Of a stretch of DNA of 64,000 nt, positions 10,501 through 22,629 are shown piece by piece. Position numbers and translations under genes: made by a program. The notes beneath the pieces were generated by a model, which worked only from the letters and a program-made list of their open reading frames with translations, was not told the DNA's origin and made no database searches. This DNA comes from Sequoia sempervirens. Taxonomy: Eukaryota; Streptophyta; Pinopsida; Cupressales; Cupressaceae. The stretch's first letter is position 1. Each line of letters begins with the position of its first letter. The stretch spans positions 695,934,197 through 695,998,196 of the forward strand of contig VDFB02270651.1 in NCBI GenBank assembly GCA_007258455.2, read 5' to 3'.

Positions 10501-13500
10501 ATTTAAGGAATCAATAATATAACCCGCCAAAATACTCTAAAACTTTTGTCAAAATCTTATTTTCAGGCATAGCCCACCAAAATGGAGTTTTCATTTTAAT
10601 AAACATACTCTAAAACCTTCATCAAAACATTATTTTCAAGCATAGACCGTGAAAATGGAGAAGTGTTTCAGTAAAGAATGATAGAGAACAGTGAGGAGAT
10701 GTGCGTGAAAGGAGGCATAAGATTCATTGTTGCTTATCTCATTCTTGCTTTGCTCAACAAATCTTACATTGTTCCCTCTATTATTTGTAATCTAGGTATT
10801 TACTTGACATATATTTTCATAATTTCTCAAATTCCTTCAGAGGCTTTTGAAGTATCAATGTATCCTATATAGGGTTTAGAATGATTTATTTTAATTAAAA
10901 AAATAAATAAATGATGTATTTCCCTGTAATTAGATAATGTGGAGATCTCCTAAATCTTCCCTAGCACACTATCCTCTTTGGCAATGTATTCATTACTCCA
11001 GCTACTAGGGTTTGCATGTGACATCTTTAATATCTTCATGACCATGGATTTTAAATAGATCTCAGTGCGGCACAATCATTTTCGTAGTAACCCTTAGGTT
11101 CCATAATACACCTTCAATCTTGCGCACAATAGCGTTGTCTTGGCTAGACTGCGTAAAATTTATTGCGCCAGTATGCATATAAAGCAAGTCCTTCATACCT
11201 TCCTATTGTTTCAAACCACCCTCCGCTGCTTTGCTTAAATCTTTATTTGCCTCCCATAAGCTGTGCGCGTGTTTTAAAATGATGGTTGCCCGATTGATTG
11301 ACCATTCAAGGGTCACCGCTTTCATCAAGATCACAGTAAAGTTTTTGTCTTCAAACTCAAGGCATTATACAAGATAACATTGTAAGATTGTTTGGCTTTT
11401 TTTCTATGATTTTATTTTCTTGCACATTTCCTTTGCTTTGCTACTTCTTTAAAATTTGCGTGTACACCCCTCCATTTGCCAATCTCAGCAACTCACTCCT
11501 ATCTAGCGAAATTCTCATGAGGCATCCTTCTATAAATCAAACTATTCCCTATACAATGCCTACTTACTACAGAGATATTTGTTTCATGGTATTGTAAGAT
11601 CTTAAGATCCTTCAACCTTATTGGCACTACTTCATAGTCCACCGAGGAATTAGTAATTCACTATTGTTCCCATTTTGATGGAGTCTCAAAGGCAGCTATA
11701 ATTTGGCTGATCCACCTACCACCATTGTGACTGTGGCTAAGGAAAGGAACATTAGACCTACAGTTACCCTTTGTTACTTGGTTGGGCCAGTCGATTTCCC
11801 TGATTGCATTTTCCTTGTCTAACACTACCAAAAGTATTTGAAAAACCCTTAAGGTCAGCAAGGGGGTAAGGAAACTCACTGTTAAAATCTCCACTTTACT
11901 ATGCAAGGTTTGAACTTTATTATCTTGTCACTGCTCAGCCTCTTTTTGACTGTCACATATCAAGTGACTGTCATTCTTCTTACTATGGATTGCATTTACA
12001 AATGTCACTAAGCTACATACTGTGCTTGTTATTAGCTACAATCTTTAGATTGCAAATTTTTTTATTAGCTACAATGTCTCAATTTTTCTGGTATTGTAAC
12101 CTCACTAATCTGCTAGAGTTATTGTTTATGTTTCTATGGAGGCCTAGGGTTTGTACCCTAATAATGATCTCACCAATGCTTTTGTTCGTATTAAAAAACA
12201 ACCTTAAATCTTGGGTCAAAAAATTAGTTGTCTTGACAAAGTTATGGTATGATCTTGGATTGTATCCTAGAGTGTGTGGGAAACTTGTGTTTGATCATTA
12301 AGGTATGTAAACCTGATCAGAGAAATGTAATCTGTATAGCATGGGTCTTGCTTTAATACTTTTCATAATGGTTATTAGCAGATCACATTACTATAGTTTG
12401 CGGTAACCCAAGTTTGCATTCAAGTATGTAACAAACTTGGTTTGTAGTTTAAGCTATACACTTTTAAGTAACATTCATAATGTTTAGAAAATCTTGATCA
12501 CTCTCTAGAATAGCCCATTAAACATGGGTTGTGCTTGAATTCACTACATAATTGATATAACACAACCACTCTGCATATCAAATAGAGTTATAGGCTCTTT
12601 ATTGCAGCAAGAGGTAATCACTCTTGGATCATGCTATAATTACATCATAACCTATTAAAATTGAGACAACCTGAATGCACCCAATGATGATTGACACCTA
12701 CATTATACAACCTAAATTAAATACATTATATGAATGCCTCCATTTCTATCACAACATAGCCACATTAAACTTGGGTCACACATGAATGCATCCTGTATTT
12801 GTTATAGCACAACTGTGCCACCTGACCAATAGAGTTATGGATCACATAATTACAGTCACAAGAATATGTTCCTTGGTTGTGATCTTATGGTGATTCCACA
12901 CAACAAAATCTGGACATGAAATTCTCAAAACCCTAAAGCTCTAAAAATGAAATCTAATGAGATGTTGCTTTAAAATATGATTTTTAAACTTGGAACTACA
13001 AATCTGACTTCACAATTGAATTATGCAAAAATACAATGACTACCCTCAACCTGGTGATATCTTCTTTAATTTTTTCTAATTTTTCCCAAAAAAATCGTCC
13101 TTAGTTCTCCACAAACTATCTCAAGTAGAGCAAAACACTATCGCAATAAATCAGCAAACTCACTTTTCTGTATGTCATCCACAATTTGATTTTTTTCTTA
13201 TTTTTCATGTTTGTCGAAATTTTGACAAAACTACTAGTCAAAATTTCAAAGAAACCCAAGTTCGTCAAAATTTCGACGAACAATGAGGATAAAATTTTAA
13301 AAAATTGAAAATTATACATCAAATTATACATATTTTATCGGATTTTGTAGTCAAATGAGTTAGTGTTCTATCATAATTTAATAAAGACATATGGATGTAG
13401 GTTAATTAAATACAATAATGATCTAACTACTTTAAAAGATATAATGTAATGCATACCTACACAACATAGTAGGATACATGTGTGTATGAAACACACACAT

Positions 13501-13730
13501 ATGATAACATCATAACACAATTTTTTTCATAATGTGTTAATGAATAATGTCAACATGTGGAATGTAGCTACAACCCTTAAAGAGTGAACACCACACATAT
13601 GACACATTAGACACTACACATAGGATCGATGAAGATGCATCACATTAACAGGCTCTTTTAGAGGTAGTCCATCCATAGATAATAATCCATAAGCACGCGA
13701 ACTATACAAAAAGACAAAAATGTAAGGGCC
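10501..13730. other. Unassigned DNA with a possible gene fragment on the minus strand
   Basis: On the minus strand, about 11350 down to 10985 is unusually open: roughly 120 codons with two stops, containing AVTLEWSINRATIILKHAHS and VRKIEGVLWNLRVTTK. Nearby, 11530-11450 encodes ISLDRSELLRLANGGVYTQI. No family is recognised. It could be exons of a decayed host gene. The rest (11.6-13.7 kb) is AT-rich with nothing supportable apart from the dyads at 13211-13280. Confidence 0.3.
13211..13280. repeat. Two TCGAAATTTTGA-type dyads
   Basis: TTGTCGAAATTTTGACAA (13211-13228) and TTCGTCAAAATTTCGACGAA (13261-13280) are both near-perfect inverted repeats. Their composition matches the subterminal motifs of the MITE at 7796-7968 and the segment at 55518-55985, so this is probably a scrap of the same CACTA-related family. 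Confidence 0.5.
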
Positions 13731-15278
13731 TAACTAGTTAGGACCGAATTTCCCCCTCTGATCAAGAGGCATATTTACATTTCTCTTATTCTCGTAGAGG
13801 ACCAAGTTACCTATCTTGAAAGTTCAAAGAAGCACACTTTGATTATACTTTCTAGATAATAATCGTTGATAAGATTTAACATGATCAAGGGCTTGTAATT
13901 GGTGCTCATCGAGCATCTTAAGCTGATGCAAGCGATTAGCTCTATAAGTTTCATCATCAATTAACCCTTTAAGGGAAAATCACAAGGATGGAATTTCCAA
14001 CTCTAAAGGCATGATAGCTTCAACACCATACACAAGGTTGTAAGGCATTGTTCCCATCACCATACAAAACTCGTGCGATAGGCCCACAAAGTGTATGTTA
14101 ATTGAATAAGCCAATCCATACCATGCTTATTAACTATTTTGCAAAGAATGAGCTCAATAGTGTTATTAGATGCTTATGCTTGGCCATTGGATTAAGGATA
14201 GTATGGTGTAGAAAATATGTGTTGAATGTGAAAATTCTCTAGGAATTTATTTACTAGTTCTTAAATGACGTACCATTGTTAGAGACAAGCGTAGTAGGCA
14301 ATCCAAAATTATAAATAATAGTGTTTAAGAGAAAACTAAAAATAGCCTTAGCATTCATGGATCGAATGGGATGGCTTCGACCCACTTCGTGAAATAATCT
14401 ATCATAGTGATAATAAAAGTATGTCCTTTAGAAGAAGGAGGTGATATTTTTCCAATAATATCCAAACCCCATTTTGCAAATGTTCAAGGAGAGGTATGGT
14501 TTTGTAACTATTGTGTAGGTGCATGGATAAGGTGATTATGTTGTTGACATTACAATATTTTTTTAACAAAATCAAAGGAATCTTGTTCCATTTTCTACCA
14601 AATGTACCCCATATGTATCAATTTCCTCACCAGGTATTTACCACCAAAGTGTCTACCCCTATAGCCTAAATGAGCTTCTCTAAGGGCAAGGGGTATTTCT
14701 ACTTTAGTGAGACATAAAAGAAGCAATCCGTTGTAAGATTTTTGATAGAGGACATTAGAAAAGATGCCATAATGGATTGAAAGCTTTCATATACAAGTGC
14801 GATAATTTTTTGTTGCATCATCGGGAAAGTCTCCATCTTTTGGTAGTTGTAGATATTAGAAAACCATTCTCTCAATTCTATTTGACAACACACAAAAGCA
14901 TTAGATTCAAGTTGATCAAAAATAGCTGGGGACTAAAGGACTTGAACCATGAAGTGGTATGCTTTTGTATCCTCATCTAAAGGTACTAGGGAAGCAACAC
15001 TTGCCATGGCATTTTCATGTATATTCTCCCTCATAGGGACATTGTCTATCATGAGAGAGGAGAACCATTCAAGCAAGGACAAAGCAAGGTCTCGATATAG
15101 AGATAAACTTCTTTGCTTAGCTTGATAGGCTCCTGTATCTAATTCACAATAAGCTCAAAATCACCTAGTATACAGAGATGTCTTATTTTTAGTGCAATCA
15201 CGGTATGCAAGCTAGCTATGAGGGCTTCATATTCAGCGATGTTGTTAGAGCAAGGAAAGTCCAATCAAAAAGAAAGAG
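13730..15278 (-). pseudogene. Ty3/gypsy RNase H-integrase remnant, cut by the assembly gap
   Basis: Read on the minus strand from the gap, the fragments follow gypsy pol order. An RNase H-like part has AYRDCT and ILGDFELIVN near 15130-15230. A spacer is followed by an integrase zinc-binding region near 14580 (EQDSFDFVKK, LQCQQHN). The integrase core has KWGLDIIGKISPPSSKGHTF, MIDYFTKWVEAIPF and GLPTTLVSNNGTSF (14290-14480), then MGTMPYNLVYGVEAIMPLE near 14000-14060. The C-terminal part has DEHQLQALDHVKSYQRLLS, RKYNQS and a GKFGPN-LGPY block near 13730-13930. Frame changes and stops make it a dead copy. The upstream reverse transcriptase, gag and LTR would lie beyond the N run and are not visible. 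Confidence 0.8.
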
Positions 15279-15378
15279 NNNNNNNNNNNNNNNNNNNNNN
15301 NNNNNNNNNNNNNNNNNNNNNNNNNNNNNNNNNNNNNNNNNNNNNNNNNNNNNNNNNNNNNNNNNNNNNNNNNNNNNN
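15279..15378. other. Assembly gap (100 N)
   Basis: Exactly 100 consecutive N, the conventional placeholder for a gap of unknown length. The gypsy remnant to its left and the family P LTR to its right may not be truly adjacent. Confidence 0.98.
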
Positions 15379-17060
15379 AGGTTCAAAGGACCTTGAAAAT
15401 TAAAAACCTTATTGAAGGATTGTCTAATTGTAATCTTAAGCCTAATGTAGGAAAAATTATCCCTTTTCCTCACTTAATTTATGAATAATTAATATTAAAT
15501 TGAGCCTAATGTTGCCTTGATTTGGTGTTGTAATGTGTTTTACACATTCACATTAAGTCTAGGGCCCTTTTAAACTAAATGGACCTAATTGTGCCTTATT
15601 TAGGGTGTTGTAAAGTGTATCTTAGCACTTTCACACTAATATAGGGCTTTATTAATTAATTGGGCTTATTTATGCCTTAATTGGTCCTATTTTGCATTCA
15701 CAAGCCTTATTAATTTCATCCTTCTGTGGATAATCCTGACACTTATCAAATAACCAATCATAATTCAATGATTTGGGTCATGTGTTCCAGATCCAGTGAT
15801 TTGGGACTCATACACCACCTTGGGCATATGAGTCCCACCTAAGTCTTGGGACTTGATTTCAAATTGCATATTAAACAATACACTCCTAGAAATATGTGTC
15901 CCAAGTTTTAGCTACTGGGACTCATTTGCCACAACTGGTGTATGAGTCCAACTTTAACTAGGATGTATTTTGAATCAAATTCTTGGTGGGATTTTATCCT
16001 CCTAGATCTGATCTTGGCTTGTAGTGTTCTAATTTTGGTAAATTTGGCATAAACAAGTATAAATACAAGGTTATTTCACATAGTTTCATCCTAGAATTTC
16101 ATAAGCAATCAAGAGAACTTTCATAAGAGTTCATAAGAGAATTCAAGAACATTCAAGAGAATTTAAAGAGCATTCAAAGGTAGATTTGAAGAATATTCTT
16201 GCAACAATTCAAGATCCATCATCATAATGCATCAAGCATGTTGTTGAGCTAGTGTTGTGATGTAGCATTCAAGATCCAAGCTAAACATTGTTCTGCATTT
16301 AATTCAAGATCAAGATCTACATTCTTCATGGCCACTTCATGTTAGATTATAGATCTAAATTTCAAGAAATCATTCAAGGTATCATTGTTCATGTTTTATA
16401 CTTCATGTTCATGTTTCATTGTTTCATCATAAGGCTTAATTACCTAAATAGGGTTTGACCAAGGCAAACCCCTACTCCCTAACAATCAACAAGTTTTTAT
16501 CTCTCTACATGCATGATTCTAGATCTAGGTGGTTTAGAGCTTGAATATCCTTTGAAGACTAAGTTACAAGATTGAAGAAAGTTGTCCAAGTTGTTACAAG
16601 GTTGTCATCTTTAGGGAAAGTCACCTACAGGCCAGAATTCAAGCTTTTACACCCAAAGATATGGAAAGAAAGAAGCTACAATATACCAGTAGAGAATACC
16701 ATAATCTAAGCCAAACCCTAATACTAGGACTAAATCACCACCTAAGGTGTATGAGTCCTAGTATTGCCTTTTTATAGATTTTAGAAGATCCAAAACATTC
16801 CCTTAGAGATTCCAATTTCTGCATAGAAACCTTAGCCTAGGACTAAATCACCCAGACTGGCATATGAGTCCCAATGAGCTTCAAACAATTGAATTTCAAG
16901 GTTTTAGAGCTTGTTTTGATGACATCTTTCTTCCAGGAACTCCTTTGTCCTTTCTCGGTTAATTATTCTGATTTTCAGTTTCATTTCCTAGGTCATTTGG
17001 TTAGATTTGCACATTGCATCCATCTTCTTTCTTTTCTAGCCCTTTCTTGGTGGTGAACCA
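15379..17060 (+). mobile_element. Family P LTR-like segment, plus orientation
   Basis: The order of motifs matches the LTRs at 30611 and 43601: TTGTAAAGTG blocks, palindromic GGGACTCAT...ATGAGTCCC motifs (15803, 15917, 16721, 16840), a TATA box at 16058-16065 and a GGGTTTG...CAAACCC dyad at 16451-16471. The motif TGGTGAACC at 17051-17059 matches the primer-binding motif of the other family P copies. The left end is lost in the gap. No partner LTR was found, so it is a truncated or solo remnant. Confidence 0.6.
16058..16065 (+). promoter_or_regulatory. TATA box of a family P LTR
   Basis: TATAAATA lies at the place equivalent to TATATAAATAA in the two LTRs of the better preserved family P element (31194-31204 and 44187-44197). 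The shared position supports a core promoter rather than chance in AT-rich DNA. Confidence 0.55.
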
Positions 17061-20000
17061 TCTTTTAGTCTTTAATAACACCCCTAGTACACCTTGATTT
17101 AGAGCTCTTTCCCTCATTTCCATCCCTAGATTGAGATCTCTAAGGTTTACTTGAATGAAACTTGAAGGAAATTGGTGGTTCTATCTTCCAAAACATAGAG
17201 TGACAATTTTCTACATTTCAGGTCCAAACTTAAGAACTTGAATTATAGCTAAAATAAAAGGCCATTTAATGTGGTCATCAAGCTTGCTAGAATTAATTTG
17301 AATGAAAGTGGCATATTTCTAAGATCATTAAACATATTTAATAAATTATACTCTAAATATTAAAACTAGTCTGGTCAAGCTTAAAAAGGAGCAAAGAGAG
17401 AATGAAAAATGTGAAGGTAAATGGATTTGGATGATATTATATGACGTATTGAACAAAGTGAGTGGCCAATAATTACAAATTTATTCAAGATCGCTCAACC
17501 CTTAGGTATGAATTAATAGAAACTTAAGCTTTAGATGTACTTAAACAAGGTTAGATTAGGACCAATTGTGTCTTATAAATATTTGTATAATTCATAAGGG
17601 AAAAAACCATTGCATCTAGGACCTTTATCATTATCCATATAAAAAATTACATCTTTGAGATCAACTAGGGTGAGATTTTGGTTACATAGATCTTTCTAGG
17701 AGGTGGAGAATTCACAAAGGGCCACACTCATACTCTATTGAAGAGTTTGAGCATGTTTCAAAGAAGGATCTTAAGATTGATGGACTTATTGCAAATGGTA
17801 CAAACAAGTCTACATAATTTTAGGAATCTTGATGAAGAGCCACTAGCCTTCTTTGATGTACTTGATATTCTAAGAATCTTGCAACATTATAGCGATAAAA
17901 AAATAATTGGAAGCTTTATCCCGAACCTTGAGAAAATTAAGGAAGACCTTGAGTTGGGATTCTTAAGATCTACAATCATTATAAAGTAGGTTTTATTAAT
18001 GAATCTTGAAAGCACCTAATTATAGCAAGGGAAATGAGAGCATTTTTAGTTTAGTAGTGGCATGATGGAGCTGCAAGGTGGTGTCTCATATGATTGGAAA
18101 TGAAACAATGTCAATCAATTACCATATTTGCATAAAAAATGAGTATTACATTTAATGGAATTAATCCATTATTGTAGCGAATCAATCCCACAAAGAGGAA
18201 GTGACTCAAGGTTCTAGATGTATTGGATATGTGATAGCATGGAATTATGACTCAATAAATATTTGCTGAGGTAAACATGTATTTTTTCTACCTTAGGCAT
18301 CACAATTTTCCACTCAATAAAAGATTGAACCATATATGATCTATAAGAAAACTAAATAATAAGGGTTCCACTAGTAATTGAAAATATTAGAAAATAAAAA
18401 GATATATTATCTGGACAACATGACCATTTTAGTTGTTTGACAACTCTTTTAGTACAAGAGTACAAACTTCTCAACATATACCATGAATAATTAGAATGAC
18501 AATAGAAAAAAATTGGATTGAAAAGGCCTAAATTATTATGTATAAATATAATTTATCAAGCATCGTTTTAACTATCTAAAAGAAAGACATAGGTTGCCAC
18601 ATTTATTCAAAGTCAATTCAACCATATGGAAATTTTATATAGAATCAAAGAGGTGGTTGGAATAGACTTTACAATCTAATTACGGAAATGAGATATTTCA
18701 ACAATGTCATGGGAAATACATATATTAATATCACCAAGGGAGTAGTTATTAATATAGAAGGGGGCCCACAAAGCATGACTTGTGGAGTTACATCCATGGT
18801 CAATTGGTTTTTGCCACCTAGAAGAACAAAGATGGTAATCCATCCATAACCTAACTCATTACCACTATTTACAAAGTAACTTCTTAGGCATTTGGTACTA
18901 CAAATAATTGAAAGAAAATAATCTACTATTTTCAAAATCTATAACTAAAATACATTGAGTATGGGAGATATTTGTTGAACATATCCATGATTTATTTCCT
19001 TCTAGGTTAGAACCATCTTACAATCCATAAAGATAACTCATAGAAGAAAGGATTGAAGTGGAATATTATTCCTATTAATCTCATTGAGAGTTGAATAGTG
19101 CATCTTCAAGAAATAATTCTTTAAACAATATGTATAAATGACTCAAATTTTGGAAATTTGACTACACCAAATTGTGTTTTACTATGAACAAGTAAGTTAT
19201 CCTTAGTCTCATGAGTTAGACCTCATGAATGATGAGAGAGTGATAGAGTATCTATTTGGGAAGAAATAATGATAGAAGGAAGTGAAATTCAATTGATTTT
19301 TTTTATTTCCTTGGAGATGAATCTCCTATTAGGTGTGAAACAACAAATTCCTTTGCATTATTAGGATATGAAACTTGTGCCCTAATGATCAACTATTGAA
19401 TGTGAAAATCCTTAGCTCCAAGGTTGTGATTATTTTTATAATTGTTTACTATAGTCCAATCACCCTAACTTTTTGGGGGAGGATAACCTCTATTAGATTA
19501 ATTGGGTTGAAATTTTGGAAATTAGAAAAGCAGTGGGCAACCTTAAACTTTGTGATCTAAGGATTGGCACTAGTTGCAAGTGTTTTACATATTAAGATGC
19601 ATTACCCTTTGGGTGATAAATTGGTCTCCTATTTAAATTTTAATGGAGTCTTAAAATTCCTTGGATAGGTCAACCTCAACAAAAATATTTTTTGGGATGA
19701 GTAGAGAAATATTTTTGTTCAACATGAATAATATGACCTAGAGTGGTTGATATATAGTCTAGGAAAGGAGATAAGGACAAAGGAGGACCAAAAAATGATC
19801 TAGAAAGGAACCCATAGCACATTCCTTAGAAACAATCAAGTCTCAAGTCCAACCTAGTAAAAAAATGTTAAATTTACATATGTACCAAGAGCCATGCTAA
19901 AAATGGCTTTATTTGATTTCACATCAACAAAAGCAAAGAAGAAGAAACTAGGTTTCTAAGATTTTAAATTCCCTTAACATGAAACCCATGAGGGATCCAA

Positions 20001-20633
20001 ATGGAGTTGACCTAAACTGTCAACATTATTTTAGAGGAAATTTTTCCAATATGATACTCAATAAGAATATAGTTCTCAATCCATATACATGCACTATGAA
20101 AATCATGAATAGGTAAAACAATATTAGCAAAAAGATAGTCACTTTCTGAATAGATTTTAATATGAACTTACAAAGGTGCTTTTATACCATTTTATTATAC
20201 TTCCACACCAACTAGCCCAACATTTAGTGTTGGGTCACTACAATTGGTAGTTATTTAAAAATGAAATAAAATTTCCCCAACAAAGAAAACTTAATGATAT
20301 CCTACAATTAATGTGGGAAAATTCTAAATTTTAATGTAATTTGAAACAAGGATGATAGGAACAAGAGAATAAAATTAATACAATCATATAATCTAAGCAA
20401 AACAAAAACCTAGTAAAATGACTCTTTCCTCCACCATAATTTTGAATAAAAAACACTTTATTAAGGAATATTTTGTTTTTAATAGTACATTTATAAGTTA
20501 TATATAATAATTAGCCAATGAGATATATATAGTGTGAGATTTTAGACAAAAAAAGTCTTCTACCTAGAAACAACTACTAGGTTGTCAAACTTTAAAATAT
20601 TTTGTTAGTTTTTAGTCATTGATTTTTTCTATT
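17061..20633. other. Long unassigned AT-rich region
   Basis: No domain was recognised on either strand. The longest frames (83 codons at 17738-17989, 88 at 18669-18935 minus, 61 at 19375-19560) match nothing known to me. A short hairpin (CCCAACA, five-base loop, TGTTGGG) lies at 20216-20234. This is probably old, decayed repeat DNA. Confidence 0.4.
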
Positions 20634-20881
20634 TGTTAGAGTTTCCAATAAACTCCATAAAATCAATATCGCTTGTAAAACCTAGATTATCCTTCTATAA
20701 GGAGAAAATCAAATATGCAAGAGAAATTTTGATAAAGACGTGCAAATATTATTATTGAGAATAATGAATTACATGAGATAACTTGATTTTATAGAGCAAC
20801 ATGAAAAACTCTAAAAGGAAAACCTAATTAGGACCTAAGTAAAGTTAATAAAGTGTAATTAAATATTTAATTACACCAACA
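20634..20881 (-). mobile_element. Solo LTR (copia-like) with 5 bp target duplication
   Basis: The plus strand runs from TGTTAGA to TTACACCAACA, the same ends as the LTRs of the copia-type element at 24365-29052. CTATT flanks it exactly on both sides (20629-20633 and 20882-20886). At 248 bp it is shorter than the 387 bp relatives. A single LTR with an intact target duplication is the product of recombination between the two LTRs of a former full element. Confidence 0.85.
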
Positions 20882-20886
20882 CTATT

Positions 20887-21731
20887 CGCTTGAAAATTTC
20901 TTACATCTTACAAATTTAAATCATATGAAATTTTATCATCGATGTGAAATCAGTTGCATATATGACATTTTATTTTATTTAAATTTATCTATATTCATCA
21001 ATGTGAAAGTGGTGACATATATTATATAATTTTATTCTAAAAATATCTATGTCAAATTCTATAAATTATTATGTTCCAATGCTTTATTTATTATTGGTGC
21101 ATAGGGTCATTATGTTCCAATATTTTATTTCCTTGACATTTCCTATGATTTTTTTGTTGGCTTCAAAACTTTTCCTTTGATGTAATCATATATCATTCAT
21201 CTTGTCTAAATTTATCAAAGGTCATGTCTCTAGAAGAGTAAACAAAAACCTTTGGCCATGGATAACTTTGTATTCTCTCAACTAGCATCTTTAGTATTTT
21301 CAAAAATTAAGAATTTTAGTTCATTTTAGTTTTATTGTCTATATAAGGTTGCAATTAGAGAGCGCTTGTTTTTCTTTTCTGTCAAGGTTCCAAAAAACAA
21401 ATTTAATGCCAATGCATGGAATTACTCGGTCTCAATGCTTATGAATTATTTTAAGGCATTTAATTTATGTGATCATGGCAATTTTAATCTATATATTAAC
21501 CAATAAATATATATTAACCAATAAATTATTGCGTGCACCAATAAATTGAAAAACAAATAATATCGAACTGAATCAATTGTGTGGTAACACCTCATGAAGT
21601 GGCTAGGTGTTACTTATTTACTCACAGCTCACTGCCAGGCTGTAATCAATTACTTATTGATAGATAGATAAGACGTCAATTGTCGTTTTTGGAGATTACT
21701 ATTAAACCCAACACAGTTCGTGATGCCATTG
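20887..21731. other. Downstream region of the AP2/ERF gene
   Basis: AT-rich, without a gene. A diverged duplicate of about 60 bp occurs around 20938-21060, and the phrase ATTATGTTCCAAT appears at 21068 and again near 21110. The 3' untranslated part of the AP2/ERF gene should occupy the right edge, but no polyadenylation signal can be chosen with confidence. Confidence 0.4.
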
Positions 21732-22352
21732 TTATGTAGGCGGCTTTGGCGTGGCATCCCAAGTAGCTAAATCAGGGAAAAGTTCAGAGTGGTCGTAGGG
21801 TTGCGGCACGACTTGCAAATCTGGCTGAAGCGGAGGCATCTGAATGCTCTCCTCAAGTGGTATATGTTGTGGAGATTGTAACAGATATTTTGTATCGTTC
21901 TCTTCTTCCTCTTCTTCTGCCACTTGAACTACTTTATCTTTTCCTGCGTCTCTGGATTGAATCAAAGCTTCGGTCGGTGCTGCTTCTTCGACGCTCGTAC
22001 CCGCCCCTGTCGAAGGCCCAGCTTCCTCATCATCAGCTGGAGAAACGACGTCGCAGGCGGAGCCAACCGCGATGGCAGCTGTTCGAATAGCATTCGGTGA
22101 TGGATTTCTCCCAGCACGTGCCACCTCCAATGCTGTTGAGTTGAACTTGGAGTCTGGGAAATTGAAAGACGTTGCGTCAGGTCCTCGCAGGCACAAGAGC
22201 GCAGCGTCATAAGCTCGAGCTGCAGCGTAAGCAGTGGAGTATGAGCCCAGCGATATCCGCGATCTCTTTCCTGCCCGAATTTCGGCCACATGTTTTCCCC
22301 ATTTTCTCTTTCTCACGCCTCGGTATCTCATTTCTTCTCCACTATTCAGCAT
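21732..22352 (-). CDS. AP2/ERF-domain transcription factor, DREB A-5/ERF group II-like
   Basis: An intact single-exon frame of 206 codons. Residues 9-66 form one AP2/ERF DNA-binding domain, opening with [17 protein letters not shown] and including [15 protein letters not shown]. Val at domain position 14 is the DREB-type residue. Position 19 is Ala, and together with [20 protein letters not shown] this resembles ERF016-018-type proteins of DREB subgroup A-5. The N-terminus is only eight residues long. The rest is low-complexity, with an acidic run (AEEEEEEN, about residue 145) and an acidic, Pro-rich tail that could activate transcription. No EAR repression motif (DLNxxP) is seen. The second conserved Trp of the domain (RIWLG) is Ser34 here, and the loop before it is one residue shorter than usual. 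GC content is clearly above the surroundings. It probably binds GCC-box or DRE elements in the nucleus; the target is not deducible. Confidence 0.9.
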   Translation of the reverse strand: MLNSGEEMRYRGVRKRKWGKHVAEIRAGKRSRISLGSYSTAYAAARAYDAALLCLRGPDATSFNFPDSKFNSTALEVARAGRNPSPNAIRTAAIAVGSACDVVSPADDEEAGPSTGAGTSVEEAAPTEALIQSRDAGKDKVVQVAEEEEEENDTKYLLQSPQHIPLEESIQMPPLQPDLQVVPQPYDHSELFPDLATWDATPKPPT

Positions 22353-22483
22353 ATTGCAAAACGTTTAGCGTTGTCAGTTGATGCTATATTCTGCCTTATT
22401 CTGAGGTATAATCTTGTACTTTGAAGGATCCAGAGTATAGATGAGGAAAGAAATTCGTCCTTTTAACACCCCGTATTGATAGA

Positions 22484-22629
22484 TACGTGGTCGGCGAGGC
22501 CTTAACATCGACAGCTGTTCCGAAATTGTAATTGAGCTCTTCTGTCCACACGCCTGTCGGTACTTTTACTTTGGAGCCGACATAATTGTCTTTAACAAAT
22601 TATGATTTTGTACTTTTACATAGGTCGGC
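22484..22629 (-). promoter_or_regulatory. Cluster of DRE/CRT cores and an ACGTG core upstream of the AP2/ERF gene
   Basis: Four RCCGAC cores (counting both strands) lie 138-277 bp upstream of the start codon: 22490-22495, 22556-22561, 22576-22581 and 22624-22629. An ACGTGG abscisic-acid-type core (22485-22490) adjoins the first. DREB proteins bind RCCGAC, so stress control or autoregulation is plausible. This is inferred from motifs alone. Confidence 0.5.

Noticed and set aside
10288..13236. A complete 2.9 kb CACTA element from CACTAGTAG to CTACTAGTC
   Set aside because: The proposed right end matches the left end too poorly and no target duplication could be shown.
20216..20234. Hairpin CCCAACA-TTTAG-TGTTGGG as a possible Helitron 3' end
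   Set aside because: No CTRR end follows at the right distance and no Helitron TC start or Rep/helicase was found.
21857..22381. Plus-strand and alternative-frame reading frames overlapping the AP2/ERF gene
   Set aside because: They are shadows of the GC-richer coding strand. Only the 206-codon minus frame has a conserved domain.
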